A stretch of 6,479 nucleotides of DNA from a bacterium (GTDB taxonomy: Bacteria; Dependentiae; Babeliae; Babeliales; RVW-14), in NCBI GenBank assembly GCA_010027825.1, contig RGUK01000084.1, positions 1-6,479 of the forward strand. Reading direction: 5' to 3'. A program made the translations under genes and the position numbers. The notes under the pieces are model-generated. The model did not search any database. It was not told the DNA's origin and saw only the letters and a list, made by a program, of their open reading frames with translations. Positions 1 to 6,192 of this stretch are shown one piece after another; position 1 is the first letter of the stretch; every line of letters starts with the position of its first letter.

Positions 1-68
1 CCGTCGGTCGTGTCCGTCAGAGTGCCAGAGCCAGTACGCAGGGTCGAACCAATATAGGTTTGTGCCAT
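1..68 (-). CDS. 5' end of an unidentified phage gene (22 codons, truncated by the window edge)
   Basis: An ATG at 68-66 opens a frame that stays open to the left edge and begins MAQTYIGSTLRTGSGTLTDT, rich in Thr, Ser and Gly. An AAAGGGG Shine-Dalgarno-like sequence (83-77) sits 8 nt upstream, which supports the start. It is the gene directly after the major capsid protein, a place often held by head-completion, decoration or neck proteins. The visible residues are too few to assign a family, so the product is unknown. It lies just downstream of a strong hairpin, so its expression level may differ from that of the capsid gene. Confidence 0.7.
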   Translation of the reverse strand, partial: MAQTYIGSTLRTGSGTLTDTTD

Positions 69-88
69 TGTATTTACCCCTTTAATGA

Positions 89-110
89 GGCAGGGGCCGA
101 AGCCCCCACC
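89..110 (-). promoter_or_regulatory. Stable UUCG-capped RNA hairpin after the capsid gene
   Basis: On the minus strand the sequence GGTGGGGGC-TTCG-GCCCCTGCC can fold into a 9-bp stem, including two G-U pairs, closed by the very stable C(UUCG)G tetraloop. It lies 9 nt after the capsid stop codon and before the next gene's ribosome-binding site. The following bases (TCATTAAAGG) contain no run of U, so it is not a classic intrinsic terminator. It may be a weak or partial terminator, a 3'-end stabiliser for the abundant capsid mRNA, or a processing site. The fold was seen by eye; the function is inferred. Confidence 0.6.
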
Positions 111-119
111 AGACCTATA

Positions 120-945
120 TTAGACGCCGGGCGTGCCGTACAGCGCACGCGGATCGGTGAAGCCAACGTCGTAACGCTCGGTCGCCTTGTAGCGCATCGA
201 GTCAGTCTCGAAGTCACCTTCCATCGTCTTTTCCAGCTTACGACGCATCAGAAGCTTCATGCCTTCCGGAGCATCGGTCTGGACCCACCAAGCGGTGGCC
301 GAGGTCAAACTTCAGCAGAACTTCTGCTTGGAAGATGTTGCCCGGGGCCACAACCAGTTGACGCGGAACCAGACGAATCTTCTTGCCGTTGTTGTCCACA
401 GCCTGACGAATCTGGATGAGCATTTGCTCAAGCGAGGTTTGCGACAGGTTGGCGGCGGTGGTCAGCAGGTTGCTGACGGTACCGTTAACAATCGGGTGCG
501 AAGCCGAGTTCAGAGCCACGCCGTCACCACCCGGATATGCCGAGTTGAACGCACGGTTCAACACGTTGGCGCACAGGGTTTCCTTGGTTTCAATCAGCGA
601 TTGAGCCAAGTGACGTGCATAGACCTGACCGATACGGATGTGGTCGCCGTCTTCAACAAGCACCTTGGTCAGCGCGAAGGCCAGACCATAGACGTTGTAA
701 ACGTAACGCTTGAGGAACAGCACACCACCTTGTTGGTACGAAACCGGCGTGCCATCAGGCAGTTGCGGTGCCGCGCCAAAGCCGTACAGAACCGGCTCTT
801 CGTGGTAGTTGCGGGGAATACCTTCTTGCTCGCGGAAAACACGCGACCATTCGTCGGTACGTTGGTCGTAGACACCGTCGAAGCACTCATTAAGAATGGG
901 TTCGACAATGCTACGAAAGTCTGTACTGCGCATCGGGGCTGCCAT
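120..945 (-). pseudogene. Major capsid protein, HK97-like fold (frameshifted, with apparent internal deletion)
   Basis: This is the shell-forming coat protein of the phage head. The first frame (945 to about 310, residues 1-212) is complete up to ...NIFQAEVLLK and contains a conserved core near residues 75-150 (FLKRYVYNVYGLAFALTKVL; NRAFNSAYPGGDGVAL; SASHPI). It then runs out of register into an unrelated tail ending at 238. The true C-terminus resumes one base over at 308-120 with LTSATAWWVQTDAPEGMKLL and ends in FTDPRALYGTPGV, typical of the end of this coat family. As I recall homologues, about 25-30 residues normally lie between these blocks, including an NND-type motif and a short loop. 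The visible 274 residues would therefore be about 300 if intact. The start is supported by AAGGAGGG 7 nt upstream. The family is recognised from memory of similar phage sequences, not from a search. The break could be a real mutation, an assembly error or an amplification deletion. Confidence 0.82.
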
Positions 946-952
946 TTTTTAG

Positions 953-960
953 CCCTCCTT
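953..960 (-). promoter_or_regulatory. Strong ribosome-binding site of the major capsid gene
   Basis: AAGGAGGG lies 7 nt before the capsid ATG and overlaps the TAA stop of the preceding 198-aa gene. It fixes the capsid start at 945. It also fits a very highly translated product whose initiation may be coupled to termination of the gene before it. Confidence 0.8.
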
Positions 961-1555
961 AAACAGCAACCGGCGTGTAGTTAGCGCCGGAGACGCGAAC
1001 TTGGCCGAATTGGAATTGAGCAACCGTGGCGCGAACGATAACGTAAGCGTCACCCCAGTTATTGTCCGGGTACGGAGCAATATCAACGATGCGCATAGCA
1101 GCAACGGCGTTTGCACCAGCGAGGGTGGACGACAGAGTTGCTTGCGACAGACCCGTGGTGGTCGAACCAGCAGTTGCGTTGGTGATGTTTGCTTCGTCAC
1201 CAATCGACGACTGGGCAACCGTGCCATCGGTTTGGATTTCGTAAACGATGTTCGGGTCGTTGTAGAAGTAAGCCACGCACGAACCAGTTTGGTAGGCAGT
1301 GTTAGCCGGCCAGTAGTTTGAGACGCGACGACGACCAGTGGTATCGGTCCACTCAACGCCAGCGAATGCGCCAACGAAAGCTTCCGAGCCAGAGGCCACA
1401 ACAATGGTGCCATCGGTCGCATACTTGACCGGTTGGCCCTTTAGGATGTCGGTGTTATAAGCCGACGCGATGCCGCCAGCCAACGCTTGAGCGCGGTCCA
1501 AACCACTCGGGTGGAACGCAGGGCGCAGGCCAAACGGAGCGGAAGTTGCAGACAT
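959..1555 (-). CDS. Probable capsid accessory (decoration-like) protein, 198 aa
   Basis: The protein begins MSATSAPFGLRPAFHPSGLD and is rich in Ala, Gly, Thr and Val, with alternating hydrophobic residues suggesting a mainly beta structure. It has no signal peptide, membrane segment or catalytic motif that I can see. Notable stretches include AFVGAFAGVEWTDTTGRRRV (residues about 59-78), a Thr/Ser-rich centre (NATAGSTTTGLSQATLSSTL) and a C-terminal GDAYVIVRATVAQFQFGQ segment. Proteins opening with SAPFGLRPA next to the coat gene occur in uncultured aquatic phages, usually as hypothetical structural proteins. Position immediately before the coat gene, with a 13-nt gap, suggests a head-stabilising or decoration role; this is inference. 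AAGGAG (1568-1563), 7 nt before the ATG, supports the start. Confidence 0.75.
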   Translation of the reverse strand: MSATSAPFGLRPAFHPSGLDRAQALAGGIASAYNTDILKGQPVKYATDGTIVVASGSEAFVGAFAGVEWTDTTGRRRVSNYWPANTAYQTGSCVAYFYNDPNIVYEIQTDGTVAQSSIGDEANITNATAGSTTTGLSQATLSSTLAGANAVAAMRIVDIAPYPDNNWGDAYVIVRATVAQFQFGQVRVSGANYTPVAV

Positions 1556-1585
1556 AATCTTGCTCCTTGTTTGGATTATTACCGG

Positions 1586-2119
1586 CTAAAAAATTGGTGC
1601 CGGCAACGGTTTATCAATTTCGCCCAGACCCTCGCCTTCAACCTGTCCGAGATTGCGTCCCGAACTATCACGACCCTGAACTCGCTCTGCTTGGACGCGA
1701 ATCTTGTTCGCCTCTTCCTGAGGAGCGTCATGGTGGAAATGCGCCATTACTTCCTGATAGATGTCCATCGGAATCTTGTACAGCAGCATTTCGTTACACG
1801 CGATAAACCCAACGTGTTCGCCAGATTTTACACGGTGATTGTCCATACCCGGCAACTCATCCGCTTTCACGGGCACGTAGCCAAGTCGAATCCGCTTATC
1901 AATACTGTCGTAACTATTGGTAGTAGAAAGCCAACATAGGTGCCACCCCGGGATATCCGGAGCATTGGGCAGCGCACTTTGTGTCCATTCGTCCTTCCAC
2001 ATCTTGCGACGTTCATCAGACAAAGCAGACTGTTCCTCCGGAGCGGCACGCGCATAGTCAAGACTAGCTCGAGATTGGCGGCCACCAGCAGAGAGAGACT
2101 TCTTGAGGCGAGAATCCAT
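1586..2119 (-). CDS. Conserved phage protein of unknown function in the head module, 177 aa
   Basis: I recognise the type but not a function. The N-terminus (residues 1-45) is basic and polar. The core (about 55-125) contains PGWHLCWLSTTNSYDSIDKR, RIRLGYVPVKADELPG and KSGEHVGFIACNEMLLYKIP, followed by a helical IYQEVMAHFHHDAPQEEANK segment. The C-terminal 35 residues are Gly/Glu-rich and probably disordered. Similar proteins occur between the scaffold and coat genes in uncultured aquatic phage genomes, so a structural or assembly role is likely but unproven. The start lies 2 nt after the scaffold-gene stop. The Shine-Dalgarno AGGAG (2130-2126) covers the end of that gene, which implies translational coupling. 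The Trp, Cys and His residues in the core could be structurally important, but no recognised metal site is evident. Confidence 0.78.
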   Translation of the reverse strand: MDSRLKKSLSAGGRQSRASLDYARAAPEEQSALSDERRKMWKDEWTQSALPNAPDIPGWHLCWLSTTNSYDSIDKRIRLGYVPVKADELPGMDNHRVKSGEHVGFIACNEMLLYKIPMDIYQEVMAHFHHDAPQEEANKIRVQAERVQGRDSSGRNLGQVEGEGLGEIDKPLPAPIF

Positions 2120-2121
2120 TC

Positions 2122-3108
2122 TTAACTCCTATAACCGTTGTTTTGTCGTGCTTCTTGCGCGTAGCGTCGAATCATCTTCGCTCGCTTGTCCGGGTCATCC
2201 CAAAAGCCTGCGTCTTTCATGGCGCGAACTTGCTCGGGCGACAACGTAAACGTATTACGCCCGCCGCTACCACTATTCGACATACTTTCTCTTCCTGAAC
2301 CCGTCACAACATTCCTCGGTCGGCGTTGAGCAGATTTTCCTCCTGCCTGTTCAGTATAACGATGGGGCAGATAACGCTGCAAGCGATTATCTAATTCATC
2401 CCAATAATCAGCTGTACGAGGGTCCCAGCCCTCTTCAGCCAGCGCTTGGTCAATAGTTAAAGCAACTTTTACGTCCGGATTATTGTCGGCGGGGTTATAC
2501 CAAGAGTTTCTAGCCATCCACTCACTGGCATGACGCTGCAATACAGGGTCTGCGGCGGTTTGAGCCGGGCTTTCCTGTTGTTGGGACGCCCTTTTCTTCG
2601 CTGCCTCAAGCATTTCTAGATTTCGGCGCGATTCAAACCACATTTCTTGCGCAGAAGCCAGCAATTCACCGTCTTGAGAATTAGTTGCTTCGGCAATTTT
2701 GTGTTTTGCGAAGTTAATGCGCGAACGTTGGTCATCAATTGCTTTATCTAAGCGGGCAAAATCAGACGCAAGCGATTTACGCTCTTGAACGGCCATTTTC
2801 TCGGCCATTTCAGCGACCTGACGACGCAAAAACTGCAATTCAGTCCGTTCGGCAGAGTGAACCTGCTTGGCATACTCGCGACGAGCCTTACGTTTGGCCC
2901 GTTTTTGTGCCCTTACAGCCTCACTATCGTCGGGATAGTCTTCGTTATCCGAAGAATCGTCCTGACTATCGGCGACAGCAGGCTCAATTTCGTCTTTTTC
3001 ATCGTCTGCCTGAGGATTTTCCATGCCTTCCGGCAAATCAATGGTCGCAGAACCATCTTTTTCCTCAATGACATCAATGTCTTTCAGTTCTTCCTTGTTG
3101 TCGCTCAT
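2122..3108 (-). CDS. Probable capsid scaffolding protein, 328 aa
   Basis: The sequence architecture fits an internal scaffold. Residues 1-64 are strongly acidic and probably disordered (EIEPAVADSQDDSSDNEDY). Residues 66-82 are a basic patch (RAQKRAKRKARREYAKQ). Residues 84-175 form a long charged helix or coiled coil, followed by a Gln/Ala linker. A small Trp-rich folded region spans about 190-250 (HASEWMARNSWYNPADNN; GWDPRTADYWDELDNRLQRY). A Ser/Gly linker (270-285) leads to a basic helical tail (SPEQVRAMKDAGFWDDPDKR). Acidic, coiled-coil proteins lying between portal and coat genes are typically scaffolds that drive procapsid assembly and leave before DNA packaging. The start codon overlaps the co-chaperonin stop as ATGA, and GAGGG lies 7 nt upstream. 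No protease motif is seen. The function is inferred from position and composition. Confidence 0.72.
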   Translation of the reverse strand: MSDNKEELKDIDVIEEKDGSATIDLPEGMENPQADDEKDEIEPAVADSQDDSSDNEDYPDDSEAVRAQKRAKRKARREYAKQVHSAERTELQFLRRQVAEMAEKMAVQERKSLASDFARLDKAIDDQRSRINFAKHKIAEATNSQDGELLASAQEMWFESRRNLEMLEAAKKRASQQQESPAQTAADPVLQRHASEWMARNSWYNPADNNPDVKVALTIDQALAEEGWDPRTADYWDELDNRLQRYLPHRYTEQAGGKSAQRRPRNVVTGSGRESMSNSGSGGRNTFTLSPEQVRAMKDAGFWDDPDKRAKMIRRYAQEARQNNGYRS

Positions 3109-3533
3109 ACGAATGCCCTCACAGTCAACGGATTGCCGGTGATTTTGGCAATGACTTCGTGGTCATTGAGGACCATAAACAGGGCAGGCTCTTCCTCGCC
3201 GGGCACTTCAACCTCCCAGCGGTCACCACCCCACTTCGGAACCCGAATGTAATCACCAACGGCACACCATGACCCCTCGGGCCACAGCTCCATATCGTCG
3301 CGCTTGCGGAATGCAAGGGGACCAATCTCAATAACCTTGGCCACCATGTTGTTCCACTTCTCGGTTTCTTTGGTTTCGTGAACCAAAATAATCCCGGCAC
3401 TCGTAGCTTTGTCTTTGGTTCGGCGCAGTTGTACTAAAACTCGCGCTCCAAGAGGCTTCGCACCGGGGTCCACAGCAGGAAAAGCATCCTGCAAATCAGC
3501 GTCATTACACGCTACCGGCTCATTCATATTCAT
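3105..3533 (-). CDS. GroES-like co-chaperonin, 142 aa
   Basis: Residues about 26-132 match the GroES (Cpn10) fold. KPLGARVLVQLRR is the first strand region. SAGIILVHETKETEKWN is the mobile loop with an I-I-L tripeptide of the kind that docks into GroEL. MVAKVIEIGP and the VGDYIRVP / VLNDHEVIAKI segments match the rest of the beta barrel. A 20-25-residue N-terminal extension (EPVACNDADLQDAFPAVDPG) has no counterpart in E. coli GroES (97 aa). The protein presumably caps the host GroEL cage to fold phage coat protein, as T4 gp31 does; no GroEL gene is visible here. The start at 3533 overlaps the preceding gene by 14 nt and has an AAGGG sequence upstream. A second in-frame ATG at 3527 is possible. 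The next gene overlaps its stop by an ATGA. Confidence 0.85.
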   Translation of the reverse strand: MNMNEPVACNDADLQDAFPAVDPGAKPLGARVLVQLRRTKDKATSAGIILVHETKETEKWNNMVAKVIEIGPLAFRKRDDMELWPEGSWCAVGDYIRVPKWGGDRWEVEVPGEEEPALFMVLNDHEVIAKITGNPLTVRAFV

Positions 3534-3705
3534 CTTCTTCCCTTAACAGGTTGTCAATAATGTTCAGGGTTGCTTGCAACCCCGCGTGTTCCCCAACCAG
3601 ACGTTGATAGGCCGCAAAGTCTCCCGCAGTTCCCCGCGCAAGACTGACGGCTATCTCGTTCTGACGCGCTTTTACAGCACTTATGAGGTCAGACAGCGAC
3701 TTCAT
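3520..3705 (-). CDS. Small helical phage protein of unknown function, 61 aa
   Basis: The 61 residues begin MKSLSDLISAVKARQNEIAV and end LLREEDEYE. They are predicted by eye to be almost wholly alpha-helical, with leucine and isoleucine spaced as in a short coiled-coil hairpin and an acidic tail. There is no membrane or catalytic motif. The ATG overlaps the stop of the upstream 58-aa gene as ATGA. No good Shine-Dalgarno sequence precedes it, so translation probably depends on termination of that gene. Small genes like this between portal and scaffold are common in phages and may encode assembly accessories, but no function can be assigned. Confidence 0.7.
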   Translation of the reverse strand: MKSLSDLISAVKARQNEIAVSLARGTAGDFAAYQRLVGEHAGLQATLNIIDNLLREEDEYE

Positions 3706-3878
3706 GCGTTGTCTTTGTCAACGCCCTTGTTACCAAAATTGCCATGGTCCGAGTTAGCCTCGGTCATGGTGGCCGAACCACGTTCTTGGAGCGAATCACC
3801 TTCAATCCAAGCACCGGCGGCCATCCGGTGATGTTGCTTTACTTCTTCGCTTTGCTCTTGCTTAACATCAGTTGCCAT
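3702..3878 (-). CDS. Small hydrophilic phage protein, 58 aa
   Basis: The frame starts at ATG 3878 and ends at TGA 3704-3702, giving 58 residues that open MATDVKQEQSEEVKQHHRMA and include ANSDHGNFGNKGVDKDNA near the C-terminus. It falls below a 60-residue ORF cutoff but is well supported. A near-perfect AGGAGGT site sits 4 nt before the ATG, only one base separates it from the portal stop, and its stop overlaps the next start as ATGA. The protein is polar, has no membrane segment, and is probably partly disordered. The function is unknown; its place in the head module suggests a structural or assembly accessory. Confidence 0.78.
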   Translation of the reverse strand: MATDVKQEQSEEVKQHHRMAAGAWIEGDSLQERGSATMTEANSDHGNFGNKGVDKDNA

Positions 3879-3879
3879 T

Positions 3880-6171
3880 TCAACCTCCTAGGTCACGCTG
3901 GATAGCGTTGTTCAACGTCATAGCAGTCTCATACTGCTCTTTGCGCAATTTGGCCTCGTCAATAGTCAAATCTGCGGCCTTCATGCGCTCCTTAGTCAGA
4001 TTGTTTTCGGCGTTCATAGCCACTTCAATCTGACGGTCCATAGTCTTGCCAGCCTGTTCGGCTTGCAGACGTTGTGCTTGTAGTGCCAGCTCTGCTTGGT
4101 CACGCTGCGCTCTACGTTGCGTTTCAGCCATCGACGCCTGCAGGACTGCTTGAGCTTCAGGGTCCATCGGCGGTTGTTGCTGGAACTGCTTCATGTATTC
4201 GCCCAGCTGGCCAACAGCAGCAGTAATTTGCGCCAGAGTCTGCTGAGAGTCTTGCTTGACGTGCTCAGACGCCAGAGCCATGACGCGGTCAATCTGCTTG
4301 GCAAACTTTGAGTCTTCATACTTGCCGAGCTTTGCTCCCGGAGTATCTGGGGTGGCGTAGTCATTCATTTGATTGGTGTACCAGAGCAACAGATGCTGCT
4401 TGATGTGTTCAAGAGCCTGCGGGATGAAGCGCGGAGCAATCAAACGGCTGGCACCTAGGTTGGGGTCCATCGCGTAGTTCAGGTGAGTCATGATGTGCGC
4501 CAGATGGTCCTGACGCGGATACGCGAAAGCAGACTGCCCCAGAGTCATGGCGGCGTTCTCTTCTGCAGCGTTGCGCTCTTGAGCCTTGCCAGCGTTGGGC
4601 ATCAACTCATTGACGTTCGGCACCTTCAGCTGTTTGAGAATCCGCGATACCGCAACCCGCTGGTCAATCAACATGGGGAACTGTTGAGCCAACTGGAGAA
4701 CCGCTTGAGACTGCGCCATGCGCTGGGTCTCAGAGAAGATGTGCGGGTCAGAGACAGGAATAACGTCGGTGTTGCGTTTGAAGTCTTCGCGCTTAATCGG
4801 AAGTTCAGCAACGACATCGCCCTTCTTCTGTTCGTCTAGATACCAGCGGTTGATACGCCCAAGGATAGATAGCAGACGACGCTGCGATTCATGCAGGCGA
4901 CCGTGAATGCTCGAGAACACCGCAGCGCCCTGTTCAATCAGGGCTTGCGCCGTACCCACAGGCATCTGGCTGGTCGCATCGGCAATCTTCTCTTCCGAGG
5001 TTGTGACTACACCCTTAGCGGCGTCAGTCAACCAACCCAACAGTTGGTAGAGAACAGGTGACGGCGGATTGAACGGCATCGGCATCGCAACCTTACGGAT
5101 GTCATCAACGCCCGGGGCTGCTTCAATTTCGGCGACTTGAGTAACCTCAACCTGCTGAGACTGACCAGAGACCTTCGCCCCCTTGAGCTTCAGCATGGTC
5201 GCTGCGTTATTGATGTGGGCCGAGTCCATCAAGGCACGCAAAGCACCCGTCAGAGCCGCTGAGAGGCCGCCTATGAGGTGCGGCAGACCGATGGCATATG
5301 CACCCCGCCACGGAATAAATTTGAACTCTACGTGCCAATCCAATTTGGTCATGGTCTCATCGCCGTCTTCCCAGTTGCGATACAAACCGATGACTTCACT
5401 CTCGAGTTCATCAATCATGAGGATGTAAGGGGCAGACTCGCCCTTCGTGTAGTTATCCTCATCGAACGACAGATATGTATAAACGTGGTATACGCGGCGC
5501 AGACCGTCAACGCTGTCTTCGTACTTGCGGCCTTCAATCTTGTTGTTGGCCTTCATCGGGCCAGTCTCTTCCGGCTCCATGGTGGCGCGAATCATGTTGA
5601 TGTCGCGATACAGGCCAGCATCAATCCGCTGCTCCATCTCCCACTCGGTGATGTCTTGCATCTCCGTTGCACGCTGTGCGGTGTAGAAGTTGGTAGCCGC
5701 GAACGGCAGAATCATGTTGTCGATAGGAATGAACTCTGCGCACGGGCGCTTCTTCTTATCGTCGTACCAAAGCTTCATGTACTGACTACCACCGAGGGGT
5801 AGTTGGGTCAGCATCTGGTCGAGTTCGTCCTTGAACTCTTCAATCTGTTCGGTCAGCTGCCAGTTGATGTAGTCACGCTTGCGCTCTGCAACCTCAACCT
5901 TCTCGTCGGTCACCTCGCCCAGAATCTTGGTTCGAGTAGGACCATCAGGCGGGAACAGTTCTTTTGATGCGCGGGCAGCGAAGTCAACACAAGCCTCTGC
6001 CATAACAGGGTGAACAACCTTAGACGCGCCAGTGAAGGTAGCACCACCGGGGGCATCGTTGCCCAGACCAGTACGCTTCAATCCCTCTTCGTATTGCTTG
6101 TCACGCTTCTCGCGTGCTTCTTTGTCATTGCCAATCTTTTCCATCAAGTCAGTGATGGCAGTCTTCAGCAT
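3880..6171 (-). CDS. Phage portal protein, 763 aa (N-terminus possibly truncated by the junction)
   Basis: The portal forms the dodecameric ring at the capsid vertex through which DNA enters and leaves. Conserved blocks include EEGLKRTGLGNDAPGGATF (residues about 28-46), SKVVHPVMAEACVDFAARA (50-68) and ELFPPDGPTRTKI (71-83). PHLIGGLSAALTGALRALMD (297-316) and the PFNPPSPVLYQLLGWLTDAA segment (366-385) follow. A long Gln/Ala-rich helical C-terminus (about 655-760) could form a barrel like that of P22 portals. The length is close to long podovirus-type portals (P22 gp1 is 725 aa). The assignment comes from recalled homology to portals of uncultured aquatic phages. No Shine-Dalgarno precedes the ATG at 6171, and related portals as I recall them often carry a further N-terminal stretch. 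The foreign sequence immediately upstream therefore probably removed the real start region and the terminase gene expected there. Confidence 0.88.
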   Translation of the reverse strand: MLKTAITDLMEKIGNDKEAREKRDKQYEEGLKRTGLGNDAPGGATFTGASKVVHPVMAEACVDFAARASKELFPPDGPTRTKILGEVTDEKVEVAERKRDYINWQLTEQIEEFKDELDQMLTQLPLGGSQYMKLWYDDKKKRPCAEFIPIDNMILPFAATNFYTAQRATEMQDITEWEMEQRIDAGLYRDINMIRATMEPEETGPMKANNKIEGRKYEDSVDGLRRVYHVYTYLSFDEDNYTKGESAPYILMIDELESEVIGLYRNWEDGDETMTKLDWHVEFKFIPWRGAYAIGLPHLIGGLSAALTGALRALMDSAHINNAATMLKLKGAKVSGQSQQVEVTQVAEIEAAPGVDDIRKVAMPMPFNPPSPVLYQLLGWLTDAAKGVVTTSEEKIADATSQMPVGTAQALIEQGAAVFSSIHGRLHESQRRLLSILGRINRWYLDEQKKGDVVAELPIKREDFKRNTDVIPVSDPHIFSETQRMAQSQAVLQLAQQFPMLIDQRVAVSRILKQLKVPNVNELMPNAGKAQERNAAEENAAMTLGQSAFAYPRQDHLAHIMTHLNYAMDPNLGASRLIAPRFIPQALEHIKQHLLLWYTNQMNDYATPDTPGAKLGKYEDSKFAKQIDRVMALASEHVKQDSQQTLAQITAAVGQLGEYMKQFQQQPPMDPEAQAVLQASMAETQRRAQRDQAELALQAQRLQAEQAGKTMDRQIEVAMNAENNLTKERMKAADLTIDEAKLRKEQYETAMTLNNAIQRDLGG
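3883..3889 (-). promoter_or_regulatory. Ribosome-binding site embedded in the portal gene's last codons
   Basis: AGGAGGT is read both as part of the portal's final Leu-Gly-Gly codons (CTA GGA GGT TGA) and as the Shine-Dalgarno site for the 58-aa gene, whose ATG begins 4 nt later. This dual use decides the start of the small gene and ties its translation to the end of the portal gene. Confidence 0.85.
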
Positions 6172-6192
6172 GTTTTGATCTACTTCATCTTA
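6163..6192. other. Junction between eukaryotic (ciliate-like) DNA and phage DNA
   Basis: To the left is portal-coding DNA of mixed 43-58% GC in the lines I counted. To the right the composition drops to 37.5% GC (112 of 299 bases, 6181-6479) and the coding content becomes histidyl-tRNA synthetase. HisRS-like residues run at least to WIG at codons 93-95 (6201-6193) and plausibly through DEVDQNMLK, which includes the portal's own first residues. The exact breakpoint is therefore blurred by about 10-20 bases, as expected for a join at short shared sequence. The HisRS frame is in phase with the portal frame, which has a one-in-three chance of happening at random. Confidence 0.75.

Noticed and set aside
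300..312. Programmed +1 ribosomal frameshift in the capsid gene
   Set aside because: No recognised slippery site with a nearby stop is present, and the zero frame runs on for about 23 codons. As I recall homologues, residues are missing at the join, which frameshifting alone would not explain.
259..984. Long plus-strand open frame of 241 aa opposite the capsid gene
   Set aside because: It is the antisense shadow of the capsid gene. It has no ribosome-binding site or recognisable domain, and the minus-strand frames carry clear coat-protein motifs.
1581..1604. Inverted repeat (GCCGGC...GCCGGT) with a T-run near the end of the 177-aa gene, as a terminator
   Set aside because: The T-run is inside the loop rather than after the stem, the stem is only 6 bp, and a closely spaced gene of the same module follows.
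5278..5802. Plus-strand open frame of 174 aa within the portal region
   Set aside because: It lies wholly antisense to conserved portal sequence, has no start signal, and shows no family resemblance.
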